In this document: positions 41,765-50,208 of the stretch, piece after piece
Layout of the letters: the number at the start of each line of letters is the position of its first letter
Numbering within the stretch: position 1 is the first letter of the stretch
From: Candidatus Latescibacterota bacterium
GTDB lineage: Bacteria; Latescibacterota; UBA2968; UBA8231
NCBI GenBank assembly: GCA_022826515.1
Contig: JAJDUT010000060.1
Location: 62,001 to 126,000 of the forward strand
Length of the DNA: 64,000 nt
Direction of reading: 5' to 3'
Notes under the pieces: generated by a model
What the model was told of the DNA's origin: nothing
The model's input: the letters and a program-made list of their open reading frames with translations, nothing else
Databases searched by the model: none
Program-made: the position numbers and the translations under genes

Positions 41765-42970
41765 CTATTCCTCCGGCGGCTGGTAGCCCACTCCGGCATA
41801 AGTAGGGGCTTGGGGTCGGTAGTGCTCGTCGAATTGCGGGTCGGGTGCTTGGAGTACATTGCGCTCTGGGTCCAAGGTGCCGCGCAGGTCGTCGATTTGG
41901 CCGCGAACGAAGCAGCCGCTGAAGCGGCGGCTGTCGAGCAAATCGACTTCGTAGCGGCTGCCGGGGGCGATGCCGCCGCCGCGCACGTTCATCCAGAAGA
42001 TGGTGTTGCTGTACGCGCTGCCGCGACCTTTGTCATCGACGCCGTTCCAGTTGTCCGTGAAGGTGCAGTTGCGCACTTCGACGCGCGCGCCGGGAAAGAC
42101 GGTCAACGCACCCGAGCCGTGCGCCTTGTTGTATTCGACGCCGCCACGGCGACCCACGTAGTCGGGGCCGAGATTGGCGACATTGCCGACGAAGAGGCAG
42201 TTGTCGAGCACGGCCGCGCTGCCGGGTAGCACATCGACGGCCGCGCCGGTGATTTGGCAGCTATTGTTGCGGAAGACGGAGTTTTTGATCAGCACGGCCT
42301 CGGCGTCGAACCCCCGATGCTCGATGGAGATGCCGCCGCCGCAGGGGCTGGCATAGTTGTCGTGGAGTTCTAACCCTTCGAGGATTGGATAGGAACGGCC
42401 AAATACCTTGATGCCGCCGCCGTCGGCGTAAAAGAACAGCCCCTTTTCCCAGCGCACGCCGTTGGAGGAGTCCGGCTGAATTGGTTCGGGGCCTTCGCTG
42501 CGGCTGGCAAAGTTGTTGGCACCGGTGATGGTGAAACCGCGCAGGACGGTGCGCGGGGAGATGCCATCGCCGAAAAAGACCACGTGATTGACGATAGCCG
42601 GGTAGCTTTCCGCGTCGGGGTCGGCGCGCTCGGCGTGGGCGGCCGTCAGCACCACGCGCCCCACCGCTTCGAGCGCGATGCCGTCGTGACGGGCCGCGAA
42701 AAAGAGCATTGCTTGGCCGGCTTGCTGCGGCCGGTAGGTTCCCGCGTGGACCTTGACGGTCTTGTGGATTGAGTCGCGGGCTGCTGCTTCGAGGGCCGCT
42801 TGGATGCTGTCGCCCGGATAGACGTGATACGCGGCATCCGCTTGGGGCTGTGGGGGCGGAGGATCGCAGCCTATAGAGAGGAGGCAGAGCGCGAAAAGAT
42901 GGGCCGCTGCCCGGTCGAAAAACGCCAAACTGCGGAACACTTTCTTTCTTGACTTAGATTTTAGGGACAT
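41765..42970 (-). CDS. Lipoprotein with right-handed parallel beta-helix
   Basis: 401 residues. A basic N-terminus precedes a hydrophobic stretch ending in a lipobox (LLSIGC, Cys35) and a proline-rich linker. The body begins YHVYPGDSIQAALEAAAR, the usual opening of pectate-lyase/DUF1565-type beta-helices, and continues with repeated turns such as GLELHDNYASPCGGGI, LIKNSVFRNNSCQITGAAV and VRNCTFTDNWNGV. It may bind or cut polysaccharide; no catalytic site was identified. It stands upstream of the two FG-GAP genes on the same strand and divergent from the TPR lipoprotein gene. Confidence 0.78.
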   Translation of the reverse strand: MSLKSKSRKKVFRSLAFFDRAAAHLFALCLLSIGCDPPPPQPQADAAYHVYPGDSIQAALEAAARDSIHKTVKVHAGTYRPQQAGQAMLFFAARHDGIALEAVGRVVLTAAHAERADPDAESYPAIVNHVVFFGDGISPRTVLRGFTITGANNFASRSEGPEPIQPDSSNGVRWEKGLFFYADGGGIKVFGRSYPILEGLELHDNYASPCGGGISIEHRGFDAEAVLIKNSVFRNNSCQITGAAVDVLPGSAAVLDNCLFVGNVANLGPDYVGRRGGVEYNKAHGSGALTVFPGARVEVRNCTFTDNWNGVDDKGRGSAYSNTIFWMNVRGGGIAPGSRYEVDLLDSRRFSGCFVRGQIDDLRGTLDPERNVLQAPDPQFDEHYRPQAPTYAGVGYQPPEE

Positions 42971-43078
42971 ATATATATGATATTCAAATTACAATCCAAA
43001 TTTTAATCTATATTACTTTAACGACAAGCACTTGCAACGTTTTTAGTCGCTGTTCTGGTTCTGGAGAGAATCTACGAC

Positions 43079-44602
43079 ATGCTCCGTTCGCCCGTGGGTC
43101 GCATCGCCGTACTCGTCCTCCTCTCAATCGGAGGATGCGGCGAAGTGCGGCAAGAGCCGCGAGCGGACGATCCTCTGCTCGCAGTGGGAAGGGCCTATTT
43201 GGATCAGGGCGAGTACGACCAAGCTGCGGCCGTGTACCAAGAGGCCGTGAGCCGCGATTCGCTGTCCCGCGACGCGCACTTCTACTTAGGCTTGGCACAT
43301 TTGCAGCGCAAGAGCACGGCCGCGGCTGAGCACTTTGCGCGGGCCATTGCGCTGGATTCGACGTACATTCCCTCCTATCACAACTTGGCCATCGCCCACC
43401 TCGAAGCAGGCCGCTATCCGCAGGCCGTAGAGGCGGCAGAGACCGCGCTGCGCTTCGATCCTCAATCGCCTAGCTCGTATCGCTTGTTGGCGTTCTTGCA
43501 CAAGGAGCAGGGGCAATACGAGCACGCCGAAGAGGCCCTGCTGAGGGCGCTTTACATCGCGCCAAAAGACGTGGAAGCGCGGCAGGCCCTAGCGTTGCTC
43601 TACGGCCAGCAGGGCCGCAATGCGCGCGCGGAAGAGGTTTTGGTGGAAGCGGCTGAGTTGGCACCAAAGCGCAAGGAAATCTGGCGGGACATGGGACGGC
43701 TCTACCTGAACGAGAAGCGGTACGACGAAGCAGCGCAGGCGCTCAACCGGGCCGTGGCGCTCGACGCCAACTACGGCGAGGCGTACCACGACTTGGCGAA
43801 TTTGTACTCGGCCCAAGGCCGCTACGACGAAGCCGAAGCCATGCTCGCGCGCCTAGAGGGCCTGCTCGACTTGTCAGAGCGGGAAGAGACTCTGGAAAAG
43901 GTGCTGGAGAGAGAGCCTAGCGATGTGGAGGCGCGGGTGGCGCTGGGCCGAGCGCAGATGCGCTTGGGGCAATACGCCGATGCGCTGAGCACGTACAAGG
44001 AAGTGCTCAGCCGCGCGCCCGAGCACGTTGACGCGCTGGCCGCGGTGGTGCAAATCCACCTGCGGCAGGGCGATGTCGAGCGCGCCGCGCACTTGGCCGG
44101 CAAAATCGCGGCGCACGAGCCGCGTGGGCGGCGCGCGCCTGAAGCGCACTTTACCATGGGCTTTGCCCACGCGCAAAAGCAGCGTTGGGCCGAGGCCGAG
44201 GCCGCGTTTTTCCGCGCCTTGGACATCGACGCCTGCTACGCCAAGGCGCACAATGCCTTGGGCAATGTGTATGCCCTGCAGGGCGCCTTGGAAAAAGCCA
44301 TCAGTGCCTATCGGGCCGCCCTTGCCTGCGACGCCGAGCTGCGCGATGCGTACTATGGATTGGGCATGGCCTTGGCCCGGCGCGAGTCCTTGGCGGAGGC
44401 CATTGCCCAGTTTGAGGAGGTCGTGCGGCTCGATTCCACTCATGCGCGCTCCCACTACGCGCTGGGCCAAGCCTACGAGAAACAGGGAGAGGCCGCGGCG
44501 GCGCGCCTCGCGTACGGGGCCTTCGTCCGGCACTGGCGCGGCGACGAGAAGGTGCTAGCGGCGGCTCAGAGCCGCATTGAGCATTTGCGAACACTTCAGT
44601 AG
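43079..44602 (+). CDS. TPR-repeat lipoprotein
   Basis: 507 residues. MLRSPVGRIAVLVLLSIGGCG ends in a lipobox-like IGGC. The rest is about a dozen tetratricopeptide repeats, for example AYLDQGEYDQAAAVYQEA, AHFYLGLAHLQRKSTAAAEH, AIAHLEAGRYPQAVEAAETA, MGRLYLNEKRYDEAAQAL, LANLYSAQGRYDEAEAML, ALGNVYALQGALEKAISAY and ALGQAYEKQGEAAAARLAY. TPR arrays bind peptides and organise complexes; on a lipoprotein it would act at a membrane surface. TPR genes beside UnbV/FG-GAP genes are common in marine-type genomes. The AT-rich 108-base gap before it is shared with the divergent beta-helix gene. Confidence 0.87.
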   Translation: MLRSPVGRIAVLVLLSIGGCGEVRQEPRADDPLLAVGRAYLDQGEYDQAAAVYQEAVSRDSLSRDAHFYLGLAHLQRKSTAAAEHFARAIALDSTYIPSYHNLAIAHLEAGRYPQAVEAAETALRFDPQSPSSYRLLAFLHKEQGQYEHAEEALLRALYIAPKDVEARQALALLYGQQGRNARAEEVLVEAAELAPKRKEIWRDMGRLYLNEKRYDEAAQALNRAVALDANYGEAYHDLANLYSAQGRYDEAEAMLARLEGLLDLSEREETLEKVLEREPSDVEARVALGRAQMRLGQYADALSTYKEVLSRAPEHVDALAAVVQIHLRQGDVERAAHLAGKIAAHEPRGRRAPEAHFTMGFAHAQKQRWAEAEAAFFRALDIDACYAKAHNALGNVYALQGALEKAISAYRAALACDAELRDAYYGLGMALARRESLAEAIAQFEEVVRLDSTHARSHYALGQAYEKQGEAAAARLAYGAFVRHWRGDEKVLAAAQSRIEHLRTLQ

Positions 44603-44722
44603 ATTACAACCCCACAGAGAAAGGAGGTCGTTATCAAAATAAGTGCAGTGCAACGAAAACATTTTAATTATATTCATGCCCCACTGTAGCGGGCGTTTTA
44701 ACTAAAACCAAGGAGGATGATT

Positions 44723-45667
44723 TTGAAAAAAATCACTGTTTTGCTCGCACTGGCCCTGTGCGTGGGCGTCGTCGCTCCGGCTACGGCGCACGTGCCCGAG
44801 GGCGCTGTGCGCACGGCTTTCCAGTGGCCGGCGGGCCTTGAGCCAACGCTGGACGGCGATCTGTCCGAATGGTCGATCGTGCCCGAGGACTATTTGATTT
44901 CCTTTGCCGATCACACCGCGTTCAACGGCGAAAAGCCGGCCGATTTCGGCGACTTGAACTTCCGCACTATCGTCGGCTGGAGCGAATCGACCAACAGCCT
45001 CTATTTCATGATGGAGCGCTTTGACGACTTCTACGATCGCGACGCCCAAGGCGGCGTGGCCGGCGGCGACGATAGCTGGGAAATGCACGTCGATGGCGAC
45101 CACAGCGGCGATCAGATGCGCTTCGGCACTGCCGACATAGAGAACGAGGAAGAGCGCGCCTTGGCCCAAGGCCGCTGGTCGCAGTCCTACCACACCCGCT
45201 TCCCGAATCTCGGCCCCGACGGCCAGGAGAGCTGGTCGTGGTTTTGGATGACCCAAGCGCAGTGGCACGACGAGCTGCCCTACGCCGACCACGGCTTCCG
45301 CTTAGACGGCGAAATCGGCGGCGGCGAGGCCACGGCCTTTATCGAGGTGCGGCGCCAATCTTGGGACGACTTTCTCTTCAACGACCCGGAAGGCAGCGTC
45401 ATCCACGACTACAACGAGGGCGAGATCACCGGCTTGGGCTGGGCGGTCTTCGACAGCGATGTAGCCGGTGCTGACGGCGGCGTTGGCCAAGATGCCGAGC
45501 ACTCTGGCCAGTGGTCTCTGTCGGGCGCTAGCGACGTGTGGAAAACCACGGCTTCGGCCACGGATTTCCTGCTGGCACCCGTTGATCCGCGCGTCGATTT
45601 CAGTGCGATCGAGAGCGCGGTCGAGGCGAATAGCTGGGGTCGCATCAAGTCCGCTTTCGTCCAGTAA
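44723..45667 (+). CDS. Secreted CBM9-like protein
   Basis: About 314 residues. TTG at 44723 is preferred: AAGGAGG at 44710-44716 abuts the ATG at 44717 with no spacing but lies six bases before the TTG, which then gives a clean signal peptide LKKITVLLALALCVGVVAPATA. The mature part begins with a CBM9/DOMON-like domain: PTLDGDLSEWSIVPEDY, TIVGWSESTNSLYFMMER, FDDFYDR and an acidic DDSWEMHVDGDHSGD calcium-type loop. The family binds sugars or haem; ligand unknown here. A strong terminator follows, which separates it from the FlgD-domain genes. Confidence 0.75.
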   Translation: MKKITVLLALALCVGVVAPATAHVPEGAVRTAFQWPAGLEPTLDGDLSEWSIVPEDYLISFADHTAFNGEKPADFGDLNFRTIVGWSESTNSLYFMMERFDDFYDRDAQGGVAGGDDSWEMHVDGDHSGDQMRFGTADIENEEERALAQGRWSQSYHTRFPNLGPDGQESWSWFWMTQAQWHDELPYADHGFRLDGEIGGGEATAFIEVRRQSWDDFLFNDPEGSVIHDYNEGEITGLGWAVFDSDVAGADGGVGQDAEHSGQWSLSGASDVWKTTASATDFLLAPVDPRVDFSAIESAVEANSWGRIKSAFVQ

Positions 45668-45695
45668 GCGGGCAGTTTTTAGGATGCAAGAACGA

Positions 45696-45730
45696 GGGGG
45701 GATGGGCTAGTCCCATCCCCTCTTCTTCTT
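45696..45730 (+). terminator. Intrinsic terminator after the CBM9-like gene
   Basis: An 11-pair stem with one wobble pair (45696-45706 with 45712-45722), loop CTAGT, is followed by a T-rich TTCTTCTT tract. It implies that the CBM9-like gene and the next gene are separate transcription units, or that only part of the transcription reads through. Confidence 0.75.
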
Positions 45731-45742
45731 GGAGGTGCCATT

Positions 45743-47692
45743 GTGAAAAAATTGCAGCGCACGACATGGCTTATAGCGACCCTGTTGGCTTTGCTCGGCG
45801 TCCAGCCAAGCGCGGCCTTGGTCGTCTATCGCATCGGCGGCGAGAGTCTGCCGCCTCCGGCCGAAGTGGAGGCCGGTGCCGAGTTCCGCCAGTTGAGCTG
45901 GGCCGACTTAGATAGAGATCTCGGCGGCGAGAGCTTTGGGCTCGCACTCACTGAGCAGATCACGCCGTTTTTCTACAACGCAAGCGATAATATGGCGACG
46001 ACCTTGAGCGGGGTCAGCGGCAATTTTCAGCACGGCGCGTACAATGGTTTTGAAGATGTCGGCGACGAGCTGAGCTTGGTGATCGACGGGGACCTAGCGA
46101 CGTTTTTCTTGGAGACCCGTCCGCGGGAACACGCCCATACCTTCCGCGGCACGGCTCTTTTCTTTGATCTCGGTGGCGACTTTGCCACGCGGTTGGTCCG
46201 CTTCGTCCCAAAGGTGGGCAGCGAGCGTTCGGTCGCCCACGTCATCGTCGCCGCGCAGACCGAGGCCGGGGGCGGCATTGATCAGATTGAATTCGTTGGA
46301 GCGAGTGCGCTCAATCGGTCGATGAGGGAAGCTAAGCAAAAAAAAGGCATTGAGCTAAAGGTGATCGCGGAAATCTTGGAAAACAAAAATCCGCAGCTCG
46401 ACATTGAGCTAGACGGGACGCCGATCCGCTATTTGATGATCCACGTGATGCCCCAAGATAAGATATGGGACCTGGCTGAGTTGGAGGTGTACGGCGGCGG
46501 TTTCCAAGGCTCGGCCTCGTACCAGTCCAATGTTCTCGATATAGGCGAATTCGCCAATTTGGGCTGGGTGCGCTGGGGAGGGCGGCAGGACGAGGGGGCG
46601 CAAGTGGAGATCCGCTCCCGCGCCGGCGGCGACGAGACGCCGCTGGTGTACTGGCGCAATACCTTCCGCGGCGACGAGCAGGTGCCCTTTGGCGAGGACG
46701 GCAAGCTGCTGACCCGCAAAACCTATGGCCGCTTGGGGCCGATTATGCGCGGGGCCATCACCGACGACACCGCCCAATGGGAGCTGTGGTCGTCGCCGTA
46801 CGAATTCGCCGACAGCGCGGGCGTGGCGCTGCGGGCGACGCGCTCCCACCGCTACGTGCAGTTCAGGATAGCATTCAGCTCCTTCGGCCAAGCCGGCGGA
46901 CAGCTCGGCTATCTTGAATTCGCGGTTTCCCCGCGCTTGGTGACCAGCTTAGTCGGCGAGATCGATCCTTGGCAAGCGGCCGTGGCTGAGGAACGCACGT
47001 TTACCTATGCAGTGCGCCCGACGATTGAACCCGGCGACCAAGGATTTGACGGTTTGGACCTGCGCTTGGTCGGCGGCCGGATCGTCGGCGTGGAGGCCGT
47101 GCGCCTCAGCGGTGAACCTGTGGCGGATTTTAGCGCCGTGGCCGAAGAGGCCGGCGTAGTCTTGGGTTTCCCGCGGCTAGATGTCGAGCGCAGCGGCGAG
47201 CTGCTCGAAGTGGATGTGCGCGCGGAAATTTTCCGCTTTGGCGCAATTTTTGAAGGCCGGGTGATCGACAGCACCGTGCCGGGGGAGATCGGACAGCTCG
47301 TGGCCGCTGGCGAGGCCAACGAGTTGGTAGATGGCAACCAACTTTTGGTGCAGGCGAGGACCCTAGACGATAAGGTTTTAGGAGCTGTGTCGCTGAGCAC
47401 CGAGGCGTTTACGCCCAACGGCGACCAGATCAACGACCAAGTGGAGATTGCCTACGAGCTGCTCAAGGTGACCGAGCCGGTGCCGGTGGAGGTGCTGGTG
47501 CGGGATTTGAGCGGCCGCTTGGTGCGGCGCGTGCATGCAGACGCCGATGGCGCGGGCCGACATCCGCATCAATGGGACGGGCGGGACGAGGCCGGCCAGC
47601 AGGTGGCCCCCGGTCTGTACATCTGCCAAGTCGAGGTCGAGAGCGGTGGGCAGCGCCAAGTGCAAATGCGGCCCATTGCCGTCGCCTATTGA
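45743..47692 (+). CDS. Secreted discoidin-like/W-S-x-W-S/FlgD-domain protein, paralogue 1
   Basis: 649 residues, GTG start with GGAGG seven bases upstream; signal peptide MKKLQRTTWLIATLLALLGVQPSAA. Residues ~95-255 resemble a discoidin/F5-F8-type fold (VIDGDLATFFLETRPRE, ALFFDLGGDFATRLVRFVP, LAELEVYGGGFQG). The middle holds an Ig-like module with WELWSSPYEF and RYVQFRIAF, then LVGEIDPWQAAV and GFDGLDLR. The C-terminal ~100 residues are a FlgD-like Ig domain beginning AFTPNGDQINDQVEI, with LVRDLSGRLVRRV, HQWDGRDEAGQQVAPGLY, ending VAY. It opens the co-directional envelope cluster. Function unknown; possibly a surface protein exported by a type IX-like route. Confidence 0.75.
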   Translation: MKKLQRTTWLIATLLALLGVQPSAALVVYRIGGESLPPPAEVEAGAEFRQLSWADLDRDLGGESFGLALTEQITPFFYNASDNMATTLSGVSGNFQHGAYNGFEDVGDELSLVIDGDLATFFLETRPREHAHTFRGTALFFDLGGDFATRLVRFVPKVGSERSVAHVIVAAQTEAGGGIDQIEFVGASALNRSMREAKQKKGIELKVIAEILENKNPQLDIELDGTPIRYLMIHVMPQDKIWDLAELEVYGGGFQGSASYQSNVLDIGEFANLGWVRWGGRQDEGAQVEIRSRAGGDETPLVYWRNTFRGDEQVPFGEDGKLLTRKTYGRLGPIMRGAITDDTAQWELWSSPYEFADSAGVALRATRSHRYVQFRIAFSSFGQAGGQLGYLEFAVSPRLVTSLVGEIDPWQAAVAEERTFTYAVRPTIEPGDQGFDGLDLRLVGGRIVGVEAVRLSGEPVADFSAVAEEAGVVLGFPRLDVERSGELLEVDVRAEIFRFGAIFEGRVIDSTVPGEIGQLVAAGEANELVDGNQLLVQARTLDDKVLGAVSLSTEAFTPNGDQINDQVEIAYELLKVTEPVPVEVLVRDLSGRLVRRVHADADGAGRHPHQWDGRDEAGQQVAPGLYICQVEVESGGQRQVQMRPIAVAY

Positions 47693-47704
47693 GGAGCAGG
47701 GGCC

Positions 47705-50197
47705 ATGTTGAATGCTGCGTTGTTACTGAGTGTGTTGGGCGTTGTCGCCGCCTATGGACAGGGCCATACCATCGCCGGGAACAGGGTCGTCGTCGAGCGG
47801 CAGGCGCACTGGCAGCAGTGGACTTTTCCAGCCGGCACGCTCGACATCGACGAAACCGGGGGCGTGCGTCCTCACTTTGTGCCCAAGAACATACTGGCAA
47901 CGTCAGACATCGCGGCGTTTATCAAGCGCGGCAAGGGCTCGGAGGACGCGACCCTGCGCGACGCCCTCAGCGCGGGCACTCGAGCCGCGGATTTGGCCCA
48001 CCTTCTCGACGGGGACTTGAGCACCTATTGGGAACCCGATCCGGCAAGTCCGCTGCGCCAATGGTGGTTCGAGGTCGATTTGGGGCGGCTGGTAGCGGCC
48101 ACCCACATCCGGCTCAACTTCGTCGGCGAGGAGCTAGGCGACCCCTTCCTGCAATTCGTGGTTTTGACCTCGGATGGAGCCGAGGTCACAAAAGGTCAGC
48201 GCAGATTCAACCAAGTATTTCGCACCTTGAAGTCGAACAAGGACCAGCGAGAATTTGAAATCGAGTTGGACCCCACGCGCTTTGACCGAGAGGGGCGCAT
48301 GGTGAGCGACTACATCCGCTTCGTGCGCGTGACGATCACCGACACGGATAGCACGCGAGCCGCCGAGGTGTCGGCTGAACAATACGACCAGCTAGCGGCC
48401 GCGGATCAAGGCGCAGTGGATTTTTACAAAAAGGCTGGCGCGGGCCAAGTGCAGGTGAGCGAGGCCACGTACGAAGTGGTTGATTCCGCGTTGCGCGGTG
48501 AAATCCGCCGCTACCGCCGCGAGCGGCCACGGCTGGCCGAGTTAGAGGTCCAGACGCTCGGGGAAAACATCTCGCTGGGCTTGGTGGAGCGCAGAGGCGT
48601 CGCACTGCTCACCTTCTTGGACAACGCGCCCGCGACGGCCTTCTTCGACGGCATCTTCGAGACGTCCTTGGCCTTTACCAGCACCGACGAGATACGGGAA
48701 TTATTCTTCGATTTAGGCTCTTCCTTCTGGATTGACCGGCACCAGATTTACTACGACCGCCAGCGCAGCCGCTTCCCCAATTACGACTTGCAGACTTCGG
48801 ATGGCTCACTGGCCGCGGACGGCTCGTTGGTGTGGACGACGCAGGCCGCACGGCGCAATCGCGCCACGTCTGGCCACTATACCGGAGATGTGTACGACGT
48901 GGATACGTTCGCGCCGACGCGGACGCGCTATGCGCGGATTTTGTTCTGGGGAGGCGGTCAGTTCAAGCCGCGCGAAGTGCAGTTCTACGGAGAGGGTTTC
49001 CAGCCGGAAGTCGAGTTGGTTTCGCCGCTCATCCGCCTGGGCAGCTCGAAAAACTTGGTCTCGATTGAGTGGGATGGAGACACCGACTTGGGGACCTTCA
49101 TCGAAATTCAGACGCGCACAGGCAGCGAGTTGGTCGAAGAGTATCGCTACTTCAACAGCGGCGGTGCCGAAGTGTCGGCCGAGGCATACGCTGGCTTGGG
49201 CTTTTTCAGCAAGGGGCCGGTCGACACGACGGAAGTCCCCGGAGGCGACTGGAGCGCGTGGAGCTTGCCCTACGAGACGTCGGGCGCGGCGATCACTTCT
49301 CCGAGCCCGCGCCAATTTCTGGAGCTCAAGGCCCGCTTGGTCTCGGACGACCCACACCGCGCGGCCGAGCTGCGCTCCATTCAGCTCAACTTCGTCGAGC
49401 CGCTGGCCAACCAGCTTTTAGGCGAGATCGAACCCGGCGTCGTAGGCGCGTTGGGCAAGGAGCAGGAGCTTTCGCTTTTCATCAAACCAAGGTTCGCTGC
49501 TCAGAGCGCGGGGTTTGACGAGGTGCAGATAAGGGCACCGGACAACATGGTACTGGAGTTCCGCGGCCTGCGGCTGGGACGCGAGGTCCAATGGGACAGC
49601 GCGGAACTGGTGTCCTCAGCAGAAGTAGTGGCGACCGCCCCGGACTCTTTGTGGGTGCGGTTGAGCGAAGTCGTCGCCCCGTCCGCCGCCGATCTGATTG
49701 AGGTGCAATTCGCCACCGCCCTCTACTTGCCCGGTGCCGTGTTCAAGGCGTCGTTGGGACATTCAGCCCTTGAGAACTCTTGGCAGCGGGTTGATCCAGC
49801 GGATGCAACGGAGTTGGCGACCGGGCAGGGGATGCTGTTGGTCGGCCCAGAAGGCGGCCGCCACGTGCTGGGAGACCTGAGCATTGGCAGTGGGGTCGCG
49901 ACGCCGAATGGAGATGGGATCAACGACGAGTTGGCGTTATCATTCGCGGTCACCAAGCTGACTGGCACCCAGCCGCTCCACGTGCGGATTTACGACCTAG
50001 CCGGCCGACTGATGCGGCACTGGCAGGAGACGCGGCCCTTGATCAGCGGCGAGTACGCCCTGCGCTGGTCGTGCGAGGATCAATCCGGCGCACTGGTCGC
50101 TCCCGGACTGTATTTGCTAGAGGTAGAAGTGGTGCCCAACGACGACTCGCGCGTGGAGCGCACCGCGCGGCACCGCCTCGTTCACGTGGTGTATTGA
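47705..50197 (+). CDS. Secreted discoidin-like/W-S-x-W-S/FlgD-domain protein, paralogue 2
   Basis: 830 residues, starting 12 bases after paralogue 1 with GAGGAG upstream. Signal peptide MLNAALLLSVLGVVAAYG. A discoidin-like unit follows (LLDGDLSTYWEPDPASP, WWFEVDLGRLVAATHIRL) and, unlike paralogue 1, a second beta-rich unit near 290-430 (EIRELFFDLGSSFWIDRHQIYYD, REVQFYGEGFQPEVEL). The shared module is IEIQTRTGSEL, DWSAWSLPYE, ITSPSPRQFLEL, then LLGEIEPG and GFDEVQIR. The FlgD-like domain starts VATPNGDGINDELAL and has IYDLAGRLMRHW and GLYLLEVEV, ending HVVY. The three paralogues keep this order of modules. Confidence 0.75.
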   Translation: MLNAALLLSVLGVVAAYGQGHTIAGNRVVVERQAHWQQWTFPAGTLDIDETGGVRPHFVPKNILATSDIAAFIKRGKGSEDATLRDALSAGTRAADLAHLLDGDLSTYWEPDPASPLRQWWFEVDLGRLVAATHIRLNFVGEELGDPFLQFVVLTSDGAEVTKGQRRFNQVFRTLKSNKDQREFEIELDPTRFDREGRMVSDYIRFVRVTITDTDSTRAAEVSAEQYDQLAAADQGAVDFYKKAGAGQVQVSEATYEVVDSALRGEIRRYRRERPRLAELEVQTLGENISLGLVERRGVALLTFLDNAPATAFFDGIFETSLAFTSTDEIRELFFDLGSSFWIDRHQIYYDRQRSRFPNYDLQTSDGSLAADGSLVWTTQAARRNRATSGHYTGDVYDVDTFAPTRTRYARILFWGGGQFKPREVQFYGEGFQPEVELVSPLIRLGSSKNLVSIEWDGDTDLGTFIEIQTRTGSELVEEYRYFNSGGAEVSAEAYAGLGFFSKGPVDTTEVPGGDWSAWSLPYETSGAAITSPSPRQFLELKARLVSDDPHRAAELRSIQLNFVEPLANQLLGEIEPGVVGALGKEQELSLFIKPRFAAQSAGFDEVQIRAPDNMVLEFRGLRLGREVQWDSAELVSSAEVVATAPDSLWVRLSEVVAPSAADLIEVQFATALYLPGAVFKASLGHSALENSWQRVDPADATELATGQGMLLVGPEGGRHVLGDLSIGSGVATPNGDGINDELALSFAVTKLTGTQPLHVRIYDLAGRLMRHWQETRPLISGEYALRWSCEDQSGALVAPGLYLLEVEVVPNDDSRVERTARHRLVHVVY

Positions 50198-50208
50198 GGG
50201 AGGTTGCG

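Noticed and set aside
44675..44700. Terminator after the TPR lipoprotein gene
   Set aside because: The hairpin has only four good pairs and the T run is short and interrupted.
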